A stretch of DNA of 64,000 bases from Pseudomonas rustica. GTDB lineage: Bacteria; Pseudomonadota; Gammaproteobacteria; Pseudomonadales; Pseudomonadaceae. The notes under the pieces were generated by a model. It did no database searches, was not told the DNA's origin, and saw only the letters and a program-made list of their open reading frames with translations. The position numbers and the translations under genes are program-made. Positions 8,486-16,549 of the stretch are shown here, piece by piece; the stretch's first letter is position 1, and each line of letters starts with the position of its first letter. The DNA lies in assembly GCF_018336155.1 (NCBI RefSeq), contig NZ_JAGYHF010000009.1, positions 124,001-188,000 of the forward strand. The letters are read 5' to 3'.

Positions 8486-11400
8486 TCAGTCTGTGGTCGC
8501 CAACGCCGGCTGGGGCGCAGGTTTGGGTCTATGGAAAAGTCGCTCGAGCCACAAGTATATGACCGGAGTGGTAAACAACGTCAGCATCTGGCTGACCAGC
8601 AAACCGCCGACTACGGCGATGCCTAACGGCTGGCGCAATTCGGCGCCGGTGCCGTAACCGAGCATCAGCGGCAGCGCGCCGAGGAGGGCGGCGAGGGTGG
8701 TCATGATGATCGGCCGGAACCGCGTTATACACGCCTCGAAAATTGCATCCTGCGGCGACAGCCCTCGGTGGCGCTGCGCCTCCAGCGCAAAGTCGATCAT
8801 CAGGATGCCGTTCTTCTTGACGATACCGATCAGCAACACCAGACCGATCAAGGCCATGATCGAAAAGTCCTGGCCGCAGATCCACAGCATGATCACCGCG
8901 CCCAAACCTGCCGCCGGCAGCGTCGAAATGATTGTTAGCGGGTGCACGAAACTCTCATAGAGCACACCGAGAATGATGTACACCGCCACCAGCGCCGCGA
9001 GAATCAGCCACGGCTGACTGGCCAGCGAACTCTGGAACGCCTGTGCCGCACCCTGGAAGTTGCCGCTGATCGCCGTCGGCATACCGATCTCGGCCTTGGC
9101 CTGATTGAGCAGAATCACCGCATCACCCAACGCCACGCCGGGCGCGAGGTTGAACGACAGGTTGGCGGCGGGGAACATGCCGTCGTGGGCAATCGACAAC
9201 GGGCCAATGGTCGGCGCATCGAATTTGGCCAGCGCTGAAAGCGGCACCATCTCGCCACTCAGCGGTGAGCGCAGGTAGAAATAGTTGAGGCTTTCGGCCT
9301 TGCCGCGTTGCTTGGTGTCCAGTTCCAGAATCACGTTGTACTGGTTGACCTGGGTCTGGAATTCATTGATCTGCCGTTGACCGAAGGCGTCGTACAGCGC
9401 CTCGTCGACGTCGCTGGCGGTCAGGCCGAAACGCGCGGCGGCGCTGCGGTCGATGCTGATGTGGGTGATGCTGCCGCCCAGTTGCAGATCATTGGAAATA
9501 TCGCGGAACGCCGGGTTGCTGCGTAGTTTTTCCGTGAGGCGTTGCGTCCAGGTGGCGAGGGTCGCGCCGTCGTTGCTCTTCAGTACGTATTGATATTGCG
9601 CACGGCTCGGGCCAGAGCTGAGGTTGATGTCCTGGCCTGCGCGCAGGTAGAGGACGATGCCGGGGACTTTCATCAGTTGCGGGCGGATACGGTCGATGAA
9701 CTGGCTGGCGCTGACGTCGCGGTCGCCGCGTTTTTTCAGGGCAATCCAGAAGCGGCCGTTGGCGATGGTCTGGTTACTGCCGGAGACACCCACCGAGTGG
9801 GAAAACGCCTGCACCGCCGGATCGGCGGCGACGATTTCGGCCATGGCCAAGTGTTTTTTCACCATGTCGCCGTAGGAAATATCCGCAGCGGCTTCAGTGG
9901 TGCCGAGGACGAAACCGGTGTCCTGAATCGGGAAGAAACCTTTCGGGATAAAGATGTAACCGCCGATGGCCAGCGCCAGCGATAAACCGAATACGCCGAT
10001 CATCAATTTTTGATGGGCGAGGGCGCGGCGCAGACCTCGTTCGTACCAGCCGAGCAAGCGTTCGCTGAAGCCCGGTTTGTCGTGGGCATGGTGCACCGGT
10101 TTGCGCATGAACAGCGCTGCCAGCGTCGGCGCGAGGGTCAGCGACACCACCACGGAAATCATGATGGTCGAGGTCGCGGTCAGGGCGAATTCCTTGAACA
10201 GCCGCCCGACCACGCCGCCCATGAACAGCAACGGAATAAACGCCGCCACCAGCGAGAAACTGATCGAGACCACGGTGAAGCCGATTTCGCCGGCGCCTTT
10301 GATCGCGGCCTCGCGCATGTCATCGCCGGCCTCCAGATGTCGGTGGATGTTCTCCACCACCACAATCGCATCGTCGACCACAAACCCCACGGCCACCACG
10401 ATTGCCACCAGCGTCAGGTTGTTCAGGCTGAAGCCGAGGATGTACATCAAGGCGAAACTGGCGATCAACGACACGCCGAGCACTGCCGAGACAATCAGGG
10501 TCGCCGACAACTGGCGCAGGAACAGCGCCATCACCGCGACCACCAGCATGATCGCGATCAACAGGGTGATTTCCACTTCATGCAGCGAGGCGCGAATAGT
10601 CTGGGTGCGGTCGATCAGGGTTTTCACCTGCACCGAGGCCGGCAGCATCGCTTCGAGACCGGGTAGGGCGGCTTGAATGCGGTCGACGGTTTCAACGATG
10701 TTGGCGCCGGGTTGGCGCGAGATCACCAGGTTCACCCCGGGTTGATCACCGGCCCACGCTTGCACGTAGGCATCTTCCGAACCGTTGACGACTTTGGCGA
10801 CATCGCGCAGGTGAACCGGGGCGCCATCCTTGTAGGAAACGATGAGCTGGCTGTAGTCCTCGGGGTGGAACAACTGGTCGTTGGTCGACAGCGTCGAGAT
10901 GCTTGATTCGCCGTACAGCGCACCTTTGGCGAGGTTGAGGCTGGTCTGTTGAATTGCCAGACGAATGTCGGCGAGTGTCAGGCCAATCGCCGCGAGTTTG
11001 TCTGCCGAGGCTTGCACGCGAATCGCCGGACGTTGCTGACCGGTGATGTTGATTTGTCCTACGCCGTCGATCTGGCTGATCTGACGCGAGAGCAGGGTTT
11101 CCACCAAGTCGCTGAGTTCGGTGCCGGGCATTTGCGTCGAGCTGACGCTGAGGATCAGTACCGGGCTGTCGGCCGGGTTGACCTTCTTCCACGTTGGCAG
11201 CGTCGGCATGTCCTTGGGCAGTTTGCCGGCGGCGGTGTTGATCGCCGCCTGGACTTCTTGCGCAGCAGTGTCGATGCTTTTGTCGAGGGTGAATTGCAGG
11301 GTCAACAGGCTTGAGCCCAGCGCACTGCTTGAGGTCATCTGAGTCATGCCGGGGATGGCACTGAATTGCACCTCCAGCGGCGTGGCCACGGATGAAGCCA

Positions 11401-11587
11401 TGGTGTCGGGGCTGGCGCCGGGCAACTGCGCGGAAACCTGAATCGTAGGAAATTCCGCTTCCGGCAGTGGGGCGATGGGCAGGCGCGGGAAGGCAATCAA
11501 ACCGACCAGCACTAAAGCGATGGTCAGCAGGATTGTGGCGACCGGATGATCGATGCACCACGTCGAGACGCCTTTGTGCGCTTTCAT
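8486..11587 (-). CDS. RND multidrug efflux pump, inner-membrane subunit (HAE1 family, MdtC-like)
   Basis: This 1,033-residue proton-driven exporter spans the inner membrane and works with a periplasmic adaptor and an outer-membrane channel. The RND layout is visible: a short cytoplasmic N-terminus, TM1 with PVATILLTIALVLVGLIAFP, a large porter loop, the helix with VDDAIVVVENIHRH (proton-relay Asp pair), a second porter loop, and a C-terminal block with GIVKKNGILMIDFA. The ATG overlaps the adaptor stop by 4 nt (ATGA). No outer-membrane factor gene is adjacent, so it probably borrows one from elsewhere. It is closest in feel to MdtB/MdtC-type pumps. The substrate is unknown. Confidence 0.93.
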   Translation of the reverse strand: MKAHKGVSTWCIDHPVATILLTIALVLVGLIAFPRLPIAPLPEAEFPTIQVSAQLPGASPDTMASSVATPLEVQFSAIPGMTQMTSSSALGSSLLTLQFTLDKSIDTAAQEVQAAINTAAGKLPKDMPTLPTWKKVNPADSPVLILSVSSTQMPGTELSDLVETLLSRQISQIDGVGQINITGQQRPAIRVQASADKLAAIGLTLADIRLAIQQTSLNLAKGALYGESSISTLSTNDQLFHPEDYSQLIVSYKDGAPVHLRDVAKVVNGSEDAYVQAWAGDQPGVNLVISRQPGANIVETVDRIQAALPGLEAMLPASVQVKTLIDRTQTIRASLHEVEITLLIAIMLVVAVMALFLRQLSATLIVSAVLGVSLIASFALMYILGFSLNNLTLVAIVVAVGFVVDDAIVVVENIHRHLEAGDDMREAAIKGAGEIGFTVVSISFSLVAAFIPLLFMGGVVGRLFKEFALTATSTIMISVVVSLTLAPTLAALFMRKPVHHAHDKPGFSERLLGWYERGLRRALAHQKLMIGVFGLSLALAIGGYIFIPKGFFPIQDTGFVLGTTEAAADISYGDMVKKHLAMAEIVAADPAVQAFSHSVGVSGSNQTIANGRFWIALKKRGDRDVSASQFIDRIRPQLMKVPGIVLYLRAGQDINLSSGPSRAQYQYVLKSNDGATLATWTQRLTEKLRSNPAFRDISNDLQLGGSITHISIDRSAAARFGLTASDVDEALYDAFGQRQINEFQTQVNQYNVILELDTKQRGKAESLNYFYLRSPLSGEMVPLSALAKFDAPTIGPLSIAHDGMFPAANLSFNLAPGVALGDAVILLNQAKAEIGMPTAISGNFQGAAQAFQSSLASQPWLILAALVAVYIILGVLYESFVHPLTIISTLPAAGLGAVIMLWICGQDFSIMALIGLVLLIGIVKKNGILMIDFALEAQRHRGLSPQDAIFEACITRFRPIIMTTLAALLGALPLMLGYGTGAELRQPLGIAVVGGLLVSQMLTLFTTPVIYLWLERLFHRPKPAPQPALATTD

Positions 11588-12744
11588 GGTTTCGGCTCCG
11601 CTTGCACCACCTGCGCCGGCTCAGTCATGACTTGCACGGTCGAGCCGGGCTTGAGCCGCGACTGGCCATCGGTGACCAGCACGTCACCGGCCTTCACGCC
11701 TTTGATGATGTCCTGACCGCTGCCTTGGTAAACCATCTGCACTTGCACGGCTTCAACCTTGTCGCCATTCACGCGGTAAACGAAGTGTTGGTCGAGACCA
11801 CGTTGTACGACAGTGGGCGGGACGACCAGCGCATCTTTGTCGAGGGCTGTCTGAATTTTTACCGTGACCAGCAGACCGGGCCAGAGCTTCTGGCTGGCGT
11901 TGTCGAATTCGGCTTTGGCGCGGATGGTGCCGGTGTTGGCGTTGATCTGGTTGTCGATCAGGGTCAGGTGACCTTCGCCGAGCAGGTTGCCAGTTTCACC
12001 ATCGGTGTCGGCACCGATGTAGGCCTTGACCTGTGCGCGCTGTGGATCGTTGATCAGGCCTTGCAGGGTCGGCAGCATTTGCTGGGGCAGGGAGAACTCG
12101 ACGGCGATCGGGTCGATCTGGGTGACGGTGAACAGGCCGGCGGTGTCGGTCATGCGCAGGAAGTTGCCTTCGTCGACTGTACGAATACCGACGCGGCCGG
12201 TGACCGGGGAGCGGATTTGCGTGTAGGAAAGTTGTACTTGTGCGGAATCGATGGAGGCCTGGTTGCCTTGGGCGGTGGCCTTCAATTGGTTGACCAGGGC
12301 TTGTTGTTGGTCGTAGGTCTGTTTCGAGATGCCGTCGTCGACGGTGAGCAGTTTGTAGCGTTTGAGGTTGACCAGGGCGACTTGCAGTTGTGCCTGGCTT
12401 TCGCCCAGTTGAGCGCGGGCCTGGTCGAGGCTGGCGCGGATGGAGCGGTCGTCGATGGTGGCCAGCAGGTCGCCTGTTTTGACGAGTTGGCCTTCTTTGA
12501 CGAGGATTTTGGTGAGGATGCCGTCGATTTGTGGGCGCACGACCACGCTGTGTAATGAGAGTACGGAGCCGATGCCGCTGGTGTAGCGGGGGACGTCTTT
12601 TTCGCTGACCGCTATGACTCGCACGGGGATTGCTGTGGGGGTGGCGAGTTTGGTCGGGGCGGGTTTCAGGGCGTACCACAGACCTGCGCCTGCGAGGACG
12701 ATCAATAGGGTGGCGAGCAGGGCTTTGTTCTTTTGGATTCGCAT
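11584..12744 (-). CDS. RND efflux periplasmic adaptor subunit (MdtA-like membrane-fusion protein)
   Basis: This 386-residue adaptor links the pump to an outer-membrane channel. It has a single N-terminal membrane anchor (ALLATLLIVLAGAGLWYAL), a barrel-sandwich lipoyl domain split around a helical hairpin (about residues 95-165, rich in Ala/Gln/Leu), the family motif SYTQIRSPVTGRVGIR, and a beta-barrel with membrane-proximal domain at the C-terminus. It is the first gene of the operon adaptor-pump-regulator-kinase. Confidence 0.93.
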   Translation of the reverse strand: MRIQKNKALLATLLIVLAGAGLWYALKPAPTKLATPTAIPVRVIAVSEKDVPRYTSGIGSVLSLHSVVVRPQIDGILTKILVKEGQLVKTGDLLATIDDRSIRASLDQARAQLGESQAQLQVALVNLKRYKLLTVDDGISKQTYDQQQALVNQLKATAQGNQASIDSAQVQLSYTQIRSPVTGRVGIRTVDEGNFLRMTDTAGLFTVTQIDPIAVEFSLPQQMLPTLQGLINDPQRAQVKAYIGADTDGETGNLLGEGHLTLIDNQINANTGTIRAKAEFDNASQKLWPGLLVTVKIQTALDKDALVVPPTVVQRGLDQHFVYRVNGDKVEAVQVQMVYQGSGQDIIKGVKAGDVLVTDGQSRLKPGSTVQVMTEPAQVVQAEPKP

Positions 12745-12845
12745 GCGGGGTGGGCGCCGGACGGATTTTGGGCAGGGTTAGGGTCTTTATAAACTTGTTT
12801 GGGGGTCAGGAGGGTGACGGCTAGCTGTCGGCGCTGTCAGTTTCG

Positions 12846-13150
12846 TTGGGTACATATCCGTTGTTGCGGGTGTTGCTGATTACGGTTCCGCCCTTACGGC
12901 GGGTCACTTTTGACAAACGCCTCAAAAGTAACCAAAAACGCTTGCTCCTACGTGCGGCCCGCTCGCTGGGGCTCGGGGTTCCTTCGCTCCGGGATCGATC
13001 CGGGGGGCAGCGCCTACGGTTTGCTTCGCTGCACCTCCTCTCGCTGTGTTTGGCTGCGCCAAACGGTCGCTGCGCTCCCACCCCCGGATCAATCCCTCCA
13101 CTCAGCCTTCCGACGTCGCCCGTGGATCAAGATCAAGAGCAGGCGAGCTG
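12846..13150. repeat. Long intergenic repeat-like block (GGTCACTTTTGACAAACGCC type)
   Basis: About 300 bp without a credible gene contains the block GGGTCACTTTTGACAAACGCC and CTCAAAAGTAACCAAAAACG, then several short palindromes such as GCTCCGGGATCGATCCGGGG and GTTTGGCTGCGCCAAAC. I recognise this from general knowledge as a recurring intergenic sequence in Pseudomonas genomes. No second copy is in this window to prove it. Short open frames here are on all strands and look like chance. Confidence 0.6.
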
Positions 13151-13215
13151 ACACTCGGCCTATTGAGTGGTGACGAGCACGGCGTGTGCTTGGCTTTGGG
13201 TTTGTGGTGTTCTTG

Positions 13216-13363
13216 CCCCTCACCCCAGCCCTCTCCCGAGGGAGAGGGGGCCGATTTTTGGGCTTTTCGGAATCTGTGTTCGACTCGGTATTGCACGTCG
13301 GCGTACCTCGCCCACACACCTCGATCAGTCCCCTCTCCCTCTGGGAGAGGGCTAGGGTGAGGG
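13216..13363. repeat. Composite CCCTCACCC...GAGGG repeat, copy 2 (divergent centre)
   Basis: It has the same outer arms as the copies at 6131, 17595 and 28345, but the internal segment is different: it lacks GACCGAGGTGTC and carries TTTTTGGGCTTTTCGG. This suggests that the arms and the centre evolve separately or that the centre was partly deleted. Confidence 0.8.
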
Positions 13364-13461
13364 TTTGCTTTTTGGCTGTTTAGTTTTGTGTAATTTCACC
13401 GGAACCTTCCCACAAGGTTTTCAGGTTGTCCGTCGGACGCGCGCTCTCTAGTCTTGGCTTG

Positions 13462-13703
13462 TCGCCGAAAACTCGGCGATCGGGTGTGAGAACCCGGGCT
13501 AAGTATTATTCCACCTGCAGTATCGTCATAATTGCCGCCAGTTCATTGCTGTCTGCATTTCTATGGCGGCTGTGTGCGGGCGAACTTCGGTTCGGCCGGA
13601 AGTGGTGGTTCTTACCCGGTTTCTCACCCTGCACATAGCTGCCACCCAATACGTCGCGTGAGAAACGGCAATTGGTTGGCTCCGATCAGTGAGAACCGAT
13701 TCC
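13462..13703 (+). promoter_or_regulatory. Structured RNA-like leader upstream of the DUF6124-type gene
   Basis: Hairpin H1 is a perfect 7-bp stem at 13462-13479 (TCGCCGA, loop AAAC, TCGGCGA). A long helix P1 pairs 13486-13503 with 13611-13627 (16 pairs, one mismatch, one bulge). P1 encloses two hairpins: 13534-13540 with 13564-13570 (GCCGCCA/TGGCGGC) and 13581-13594 (CGAAC-TTCG-GTTCG, a C(UUCG)G tetraloop in the plus-strand sense). The 3' arm of P1 can also pair with GTGAGAA copies at 13658 and 13689; the latter lies just before the ATG at 13704. This is a predicted fold by eye. Promoter and function are unknown. Confidence 0.55.
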
Positions 13704-14066
13704 ATGACTAAGCCCGTACCCGATCCCCCCTTCGAAACAACAACCCCCCTCGAAGACGCCATCCGCGCCGACGACCAGATCAAAAACCGCGAAGCCATCA
13801 AACGCGCCCTCGATTTTTACCTCAGCCCCGACCCGATAAAACCGCGCCTGCCCAGCACGATGTTCCTCGTCCACCCGAACATCGACACCGAAAGCCTCCT
13901 CGCTCACGCCTGCGAATCCCTGGCCTCGGCCAACGTGATGGCCGGCGATTTCGCCGATCAGCTCAGCCGCCCGCAACGCAGCACGGCGTTGGCTATCCAG
14001 CAGATCGTCATGCTTGCCGAATTGGCGGTAAACCGGGCACTGGATCGGGTTGATCCGCAGACCTGA
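13704..14066 (+). CDS. DUF6124-type conserved protein
   Basis: This 120-residue cytoplasmic protein belongs to a family that is abundant, often multi-copy, in fluorescent pseudomonads. Features typical of the family are an N-terminal proline-rich stretch (PVPDPPFETTTP), a middle RALDFYLSP, the block FLVHPNIDTESLLAHACESLASANVMAGDFA, and the C-terminal VMLAELAVNRALD. The function of the family is not known to me. The ATG at 13704 is preferred over an in-frame GTG at 13689 because the latter falls inside a repeated GTGAGAA leader element. The upstream leader is unusually structured. Confidence 0.75.
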   Translation: MTKPVPDPPFETTTPLEDAIRADDQIKNREAIKRALDFYLSPDPIKPRLPSTMFLVHPNIDTESLLAHACESLASANVMAGDFADQLSRPQRSTALAIQQIVMLAELAVNRALDRVDPQT

Positions 14067-14091
14067 TTTGCAGTCCTGCCGCGTCATCGTT

Positions 14092-14159
14092 CTTCGCGAG
14101 CAAGCTCGCTCCCACCTTGAAAGGCGTCCGACCTGTGGGAGCGAGCCTGCTCGCGAAGA
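14092..14159. repeat. REP pair (CGCGAGCAAGC / GTGGGAGCGAG)
   Basis: Inverted copies of the REP element TTCGCGAGCAAGCTCGCTCC flank a 15-nt spacer. This is the commonest Pseudomonas intergenic palindrome type. Confidence 0.9.
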
Positions 14160-14202
14160 CGTCGGATCGGGCAACACATCTCTACCGGTCAGCGTTGTTA
14201 AG

Positions 14203-14240
14203 CAGTCCCAAAAAGGGACCGATCAGTCCCAAAAAGGGAC
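14203..14240. repeat. Two direct copies of CAGTCCCAAAAAGGGAC
   Basis: Identical 17-nt units lie at 14203-14219 and 14224-14240. Each unit contains its own small hairpin (GTCCC/GGGAC, loop AAAAA). They lie about 125 bp before the next gene start. Confidence 0.75.
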
Positions 14241-14365
14241 TGACTGCTCTGCAAGCCGTTCGGCGCGCACTGCAAATCTTCAGGTGCCGAGCCATGGCGC
14301 ACAGGTATACTGCGCGCCTTCGCGGCTCACTGTTCGGGCCCGACTTTTTGCTTTCCGGAGCTTTC

Positions 14366-14605
14366 ATGACTTCCCCGACCCAACCGCCGGTTGACGACGC
14401 TATCAGCGATGTCCCGGCCGATCTGACTGACGTCAGCGAAACCAAGCCTGCGATCCCGGCGTTCAAGTTCCCGTTCAAGCCCGGCGAATTGGCGGCTGGC
14501 AAGGACTCGAATCAGCCGTGGTACAAGAACGGCGCCAAGAACGGCCACACCAAAACCCCGGGCATGGCCCCGCCGGGTACGCGTCGTTCGATGGGTAAGC
14601 GCTGA
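14366..14605 (+). CDS. Small conserved protein of unknown function
   Basis: This is a 79-residue hydrophilic protein, start set by TCCGGAG 5-11 nt upstream of the ATG. It is rich in Pro, Lys and Gly, with a conserved-looking C-terminal half (AFKFPFKPGELAAGKDSNQP and then TPGMAPPGTRRSMGKR) and no membrane segment. Its composition suggests an unstructured basic tail. I do not recognise a domain, and I would treat it as a conserved Pseudomonas hypothetical. Confidence 0.65.
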   Translation: MTSPTQPPVDDAISDVPADLTDVSETKPAIPAFKFPFKPGELAAGKDSNQPWYKNGAKNGHTKTPGMAPPGTRRSMGKR

Positions 14606-14629
14606 TTCAGATTTGCTTGATCTGGCGGG

Positions 14630-14730
14630 CCTCTTCGCGAGCAAGCTCGGCTCCTACAGGTTTTGTGTCGTACACAAATTGTATGAACACCCTACAACCC
14701 CGTAGGAGCAAGGCTTGCCCGCGAAGAGGC
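14630..14730. repeat. Divergent REP pair
   Basis: CTCTTCGCGAGCAAGCTCGG and the complement of GCTTGCCCGCGAAGAG face each other across about 40 bp. It is a variant of the REP family, with CTCCTACAGG instead of CTCCCAC. Confidence 0.8.
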
Positions 14731-14755
14731 CATTAGCTTCAGCACAACTCTCGAA

Positions 14756-15505
14756 TCAAGCCGCCCGCAAAGAAATAAACGCATACGTCTGCGCCGGCTC
14801 TGTCACCACCTGGGCCCCGGCCGCCAGCACTTGCCCGGCAATGTCCTCCCCGGACACATGAAACAACCATTCACTCTGCGCCGTGTTCAGCGGTTGTTCG
14901 ATCACTTGATCAATCACCGACGCGAACGCGCTCATGTTCGGCAGATACGCGGTAAAGCCGTCGCCCTTCAACGCCGTGGTACGAATCCCCAACGTCGCGC
15001 AAATCGCATCCTTGAGCCGAATGTCATCGCGATCCGCCTGGCGTGAGCGCTGGATCAATTCGACCAGTTCCTGATCCACCAACTCACCGCCCACAATCAA
15101 CGCCGGCCCTTGTTCCCAGGACTCTGGCGGGCAATCTTTGGCGGCGGGATTGAGTGGGATATGCGGGTTGATTTCCGCCGGATAAATGCGGCACACCAAT
15201 GGTCGGCGCTCGTAGATGCGGCAGAGCTTGTCATCGTCAAGATTCCGGCAAGGCCCGACGTTGTACGCGGCGAAGGTGATTGCCACGTGCGCAGCGGTCG
15301 CGCCGCTGCGTACCGCCGCCGAGCGACGTTCGGCGTGCTCGCGTTGCTGCGCTGGCAAGCCGAGTCCGTTGCCGAGAAAGGCCTCGACCAACACGATCAC
15401 TTGACCACCGTCCGCCGCCCACATGCGGGCCTCGGCCAGGGTCAGGGGGACGTGGTGGTCGGTGCAGCATTTGCCGCAGCCTACGCAGGAAAACGTTGTA
15501 TTCAT
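14756..15505 (-). CDS. YkgJ-type zinc/iron-chelating cysteine-cluster protein
   Basis: This 249-residue cytoplasmic protein belongs to the YkgJ/Fe-S oxidoreductase-like cysteine-cluster family. The N-terminal metal-binding pattern is CVGCGKCCTDHH (Cys7, 10, 13, 14), and further cysteines follow in GPCRNLDDDKLCRIYERRPLVCRIYP. The family is thought to bind zinc or iron-sulfur, but a biochemical role is not established to my knowledge. It stands alone between two repeats and a small secreted-protein gene. Confidence 0.82.
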   Translation of the reverse strand: MNTTFSCVGCGKCCTDHHVPLTLAEARMWAADGGQVIVLVEAFLGNGLGLPAQQREHAERRSAAVRSGATAAHVAITFAAYNVGPCRNLDDDKLCRIYERRPLVCRIYPAEINPHIPLNPAAKDCPPESWEQGPALIVGGELVDQELVELIQRSRQADRDDIRLKDAICATLGIRTTALKGDGFTAYLPNMSAFASVIDQVIEQPLNTAQSEWLFHVSGEDIAGQVLAAGAQVVTEPAQTYAFISLRAA

Positions 15506-15588
15506 TGAACGGCCAGTCGCGATTCAGGGCATTAAACGGTGACGGAAAACCACCGCGCTGACCTGAATCGAAGCAAGTTGTGCGCCAC

Positions 15589-15915
15589 TCACTGGGTTTT
15601 GGCGGTCGGGCGGATCGAGTCCCACTCGGTGATGAACGCGGTTTTCGACTGTTTGTTGTAGAGGCACAGCTCGGTGCCTTGCTGGCCTTTCATGTGTTTT
15701 TGCGGGTAGGTGCCTTGCAGCAGAACGGCGGTGTAGCCGACGCGGTCATCGAATTGCGCGGGGCTGCCGACGGGTTTTGGGGTTTTGAGACCGCTGGCTT
15801 TGGTGCAGCTGGCGAGGACGGTTTTATCGTACGCGGCCCAGGCGTCGGGGCTTGAGGCTTGGGCCTGGGAGGCTAGGGCGGTGAGGCAGAGGAGGCTGAG
15901 GGTGAGGGCTTTCAT
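15589..15915 (-). CDS. Small secreted protein of unknown function
   Basis: This is a 108-residue protein with a signal peptide (MKALTLSLLCLTALASQAQA, cleavage after QAQA). The mature domain of about 88 residues has two cysteines (LASCTKASG and ELCLYNKQ) that could form a disulfide, and a pattern of beta-strand-like segments. The start at 15915 is chosen because it opens a proper signal peptide and is preceded by AAGGAAG. The upstream frame to 16077 runs through a REP element. I do not recognise the family with certainty. Confidence 0.72.
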   Translation of the reverse strand: MKALTLSLLCLTALASQAQASSPDAWAAYDKTVLASCTKASGLKTPKPVGSPAQFDDRVGYTAVLLQGTYPQKHMKGQQGTELCLYNKQSKTAFITEWDSIRPTAKTQ

Positions 15916-15985
15916 GGTTGGGCTTCCTTGGTGTGGGTGGCCAAGGTTGGAGTCTGCCCAGAGAGGGAAGTTGCCGGTGCTGGCC

Positions 15986-16055
15986 TCTTCGCGAGCAAGC
16001 CCGCTCCCACAATTTGAAATGCATTCCAAATGTGGGAGCGGGCTTGCTCGCGAAA
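15986..16055. repeat. REP pair
   Basis: TTCGCGAGCAAGCCCGCTCC and its complement are separated by AATTTGAAATGCATTCCAAATG, itself nearly palindromic. It lies between a secreted-protein gene promoter and the end of the GNAT gene. Confidence 0.9.
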
Positions 16056-16063
16056 GCGGTAAT

Positions 16064-16549
16064 TCAGTCCGGCACAATCTCCCGGCGGACTACAACCATC
16101 CCGGCATTATCATACAAGCGCTGCGCCCGCAGGTTGTCTTCCAGCACCTTCAGATCAACAAACCCTTCACGCCGTAGCTGAAACACCTTGAACGCATTCA
16201 GCAGCAACGCCCGGCCCAATCCTCGACCCTGCGCCCGAGGATGCACCACCAGATTCTTGATATAGGCACTCGTCCAGCACTGCGCCACACCGACAACCCC
16301 TTCGCCATCGCAGGCAATAAAGCACAAGGTCGGATCGTATTCCGGATCGCGCTCAAAGCGTTGCTGCCATTCATCGAGCATCGGCACCCGGCCGCCGCCC
16401 TCGCGGTAACCGAGTTGCATCAGGTGATGCACCGCTGGCGCCAGTTCTGCGCGGTAAACGGAAATCTCGATGCCTGACGGCCATTGCACAGCCGGCACGA
16501 CTTCAGCCAAGTCGCGCCGCATCAGAAAACAATACGTCTCGCTCAACAC
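16064..16549 (-). CDS. GNAT-family N-acetyltransferase
   Basis: This 161-residue acyl-CoA-dependent acetyltransferase has the acetyl-CoA binding motif A visible as VVHPRAQGRGLGRALLLNAF. Motif B is near the C-terminus (LKVLEDNLRAQRLYDNAGM). The reading frame opens with a GTG at 16549 immediately after the cheV TGA (16552-16550), so translation is probably coupled to cheV. An internal ATG nine codons further is an alternative. The substrate is unknown. Confidence 0.85.
   Translation of the reverse strand: MLSETYCFLMRRDLAEVVPAVQWPSGIEISVYRAELAPAVHHLMQLGYREGGGRVPMLDEWQQRFERDPEYDPTLCFIACDGEGVVGVAQCWTSAYIKNLVVHPRAQGRGLGRALLLNAFKVFQLRREGFVDLKVLEDNLRAQRLYDNAGMVVVRREIVPD

Noticed and set aside
9542..10676. 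Long plus-strand open frames opposite the RND pump gene
   Set aside because: They lie wholly antisense to a clear RND pump coding sequence and have the biased composition of GC-rich shadow frames.
12821..13383. Several short open frames between the adaptor gene and the DUF6124-type gene
   Set aside because: They overlap each other on both strands and run through intergenic repeats, with no ribosome sites or protein features.
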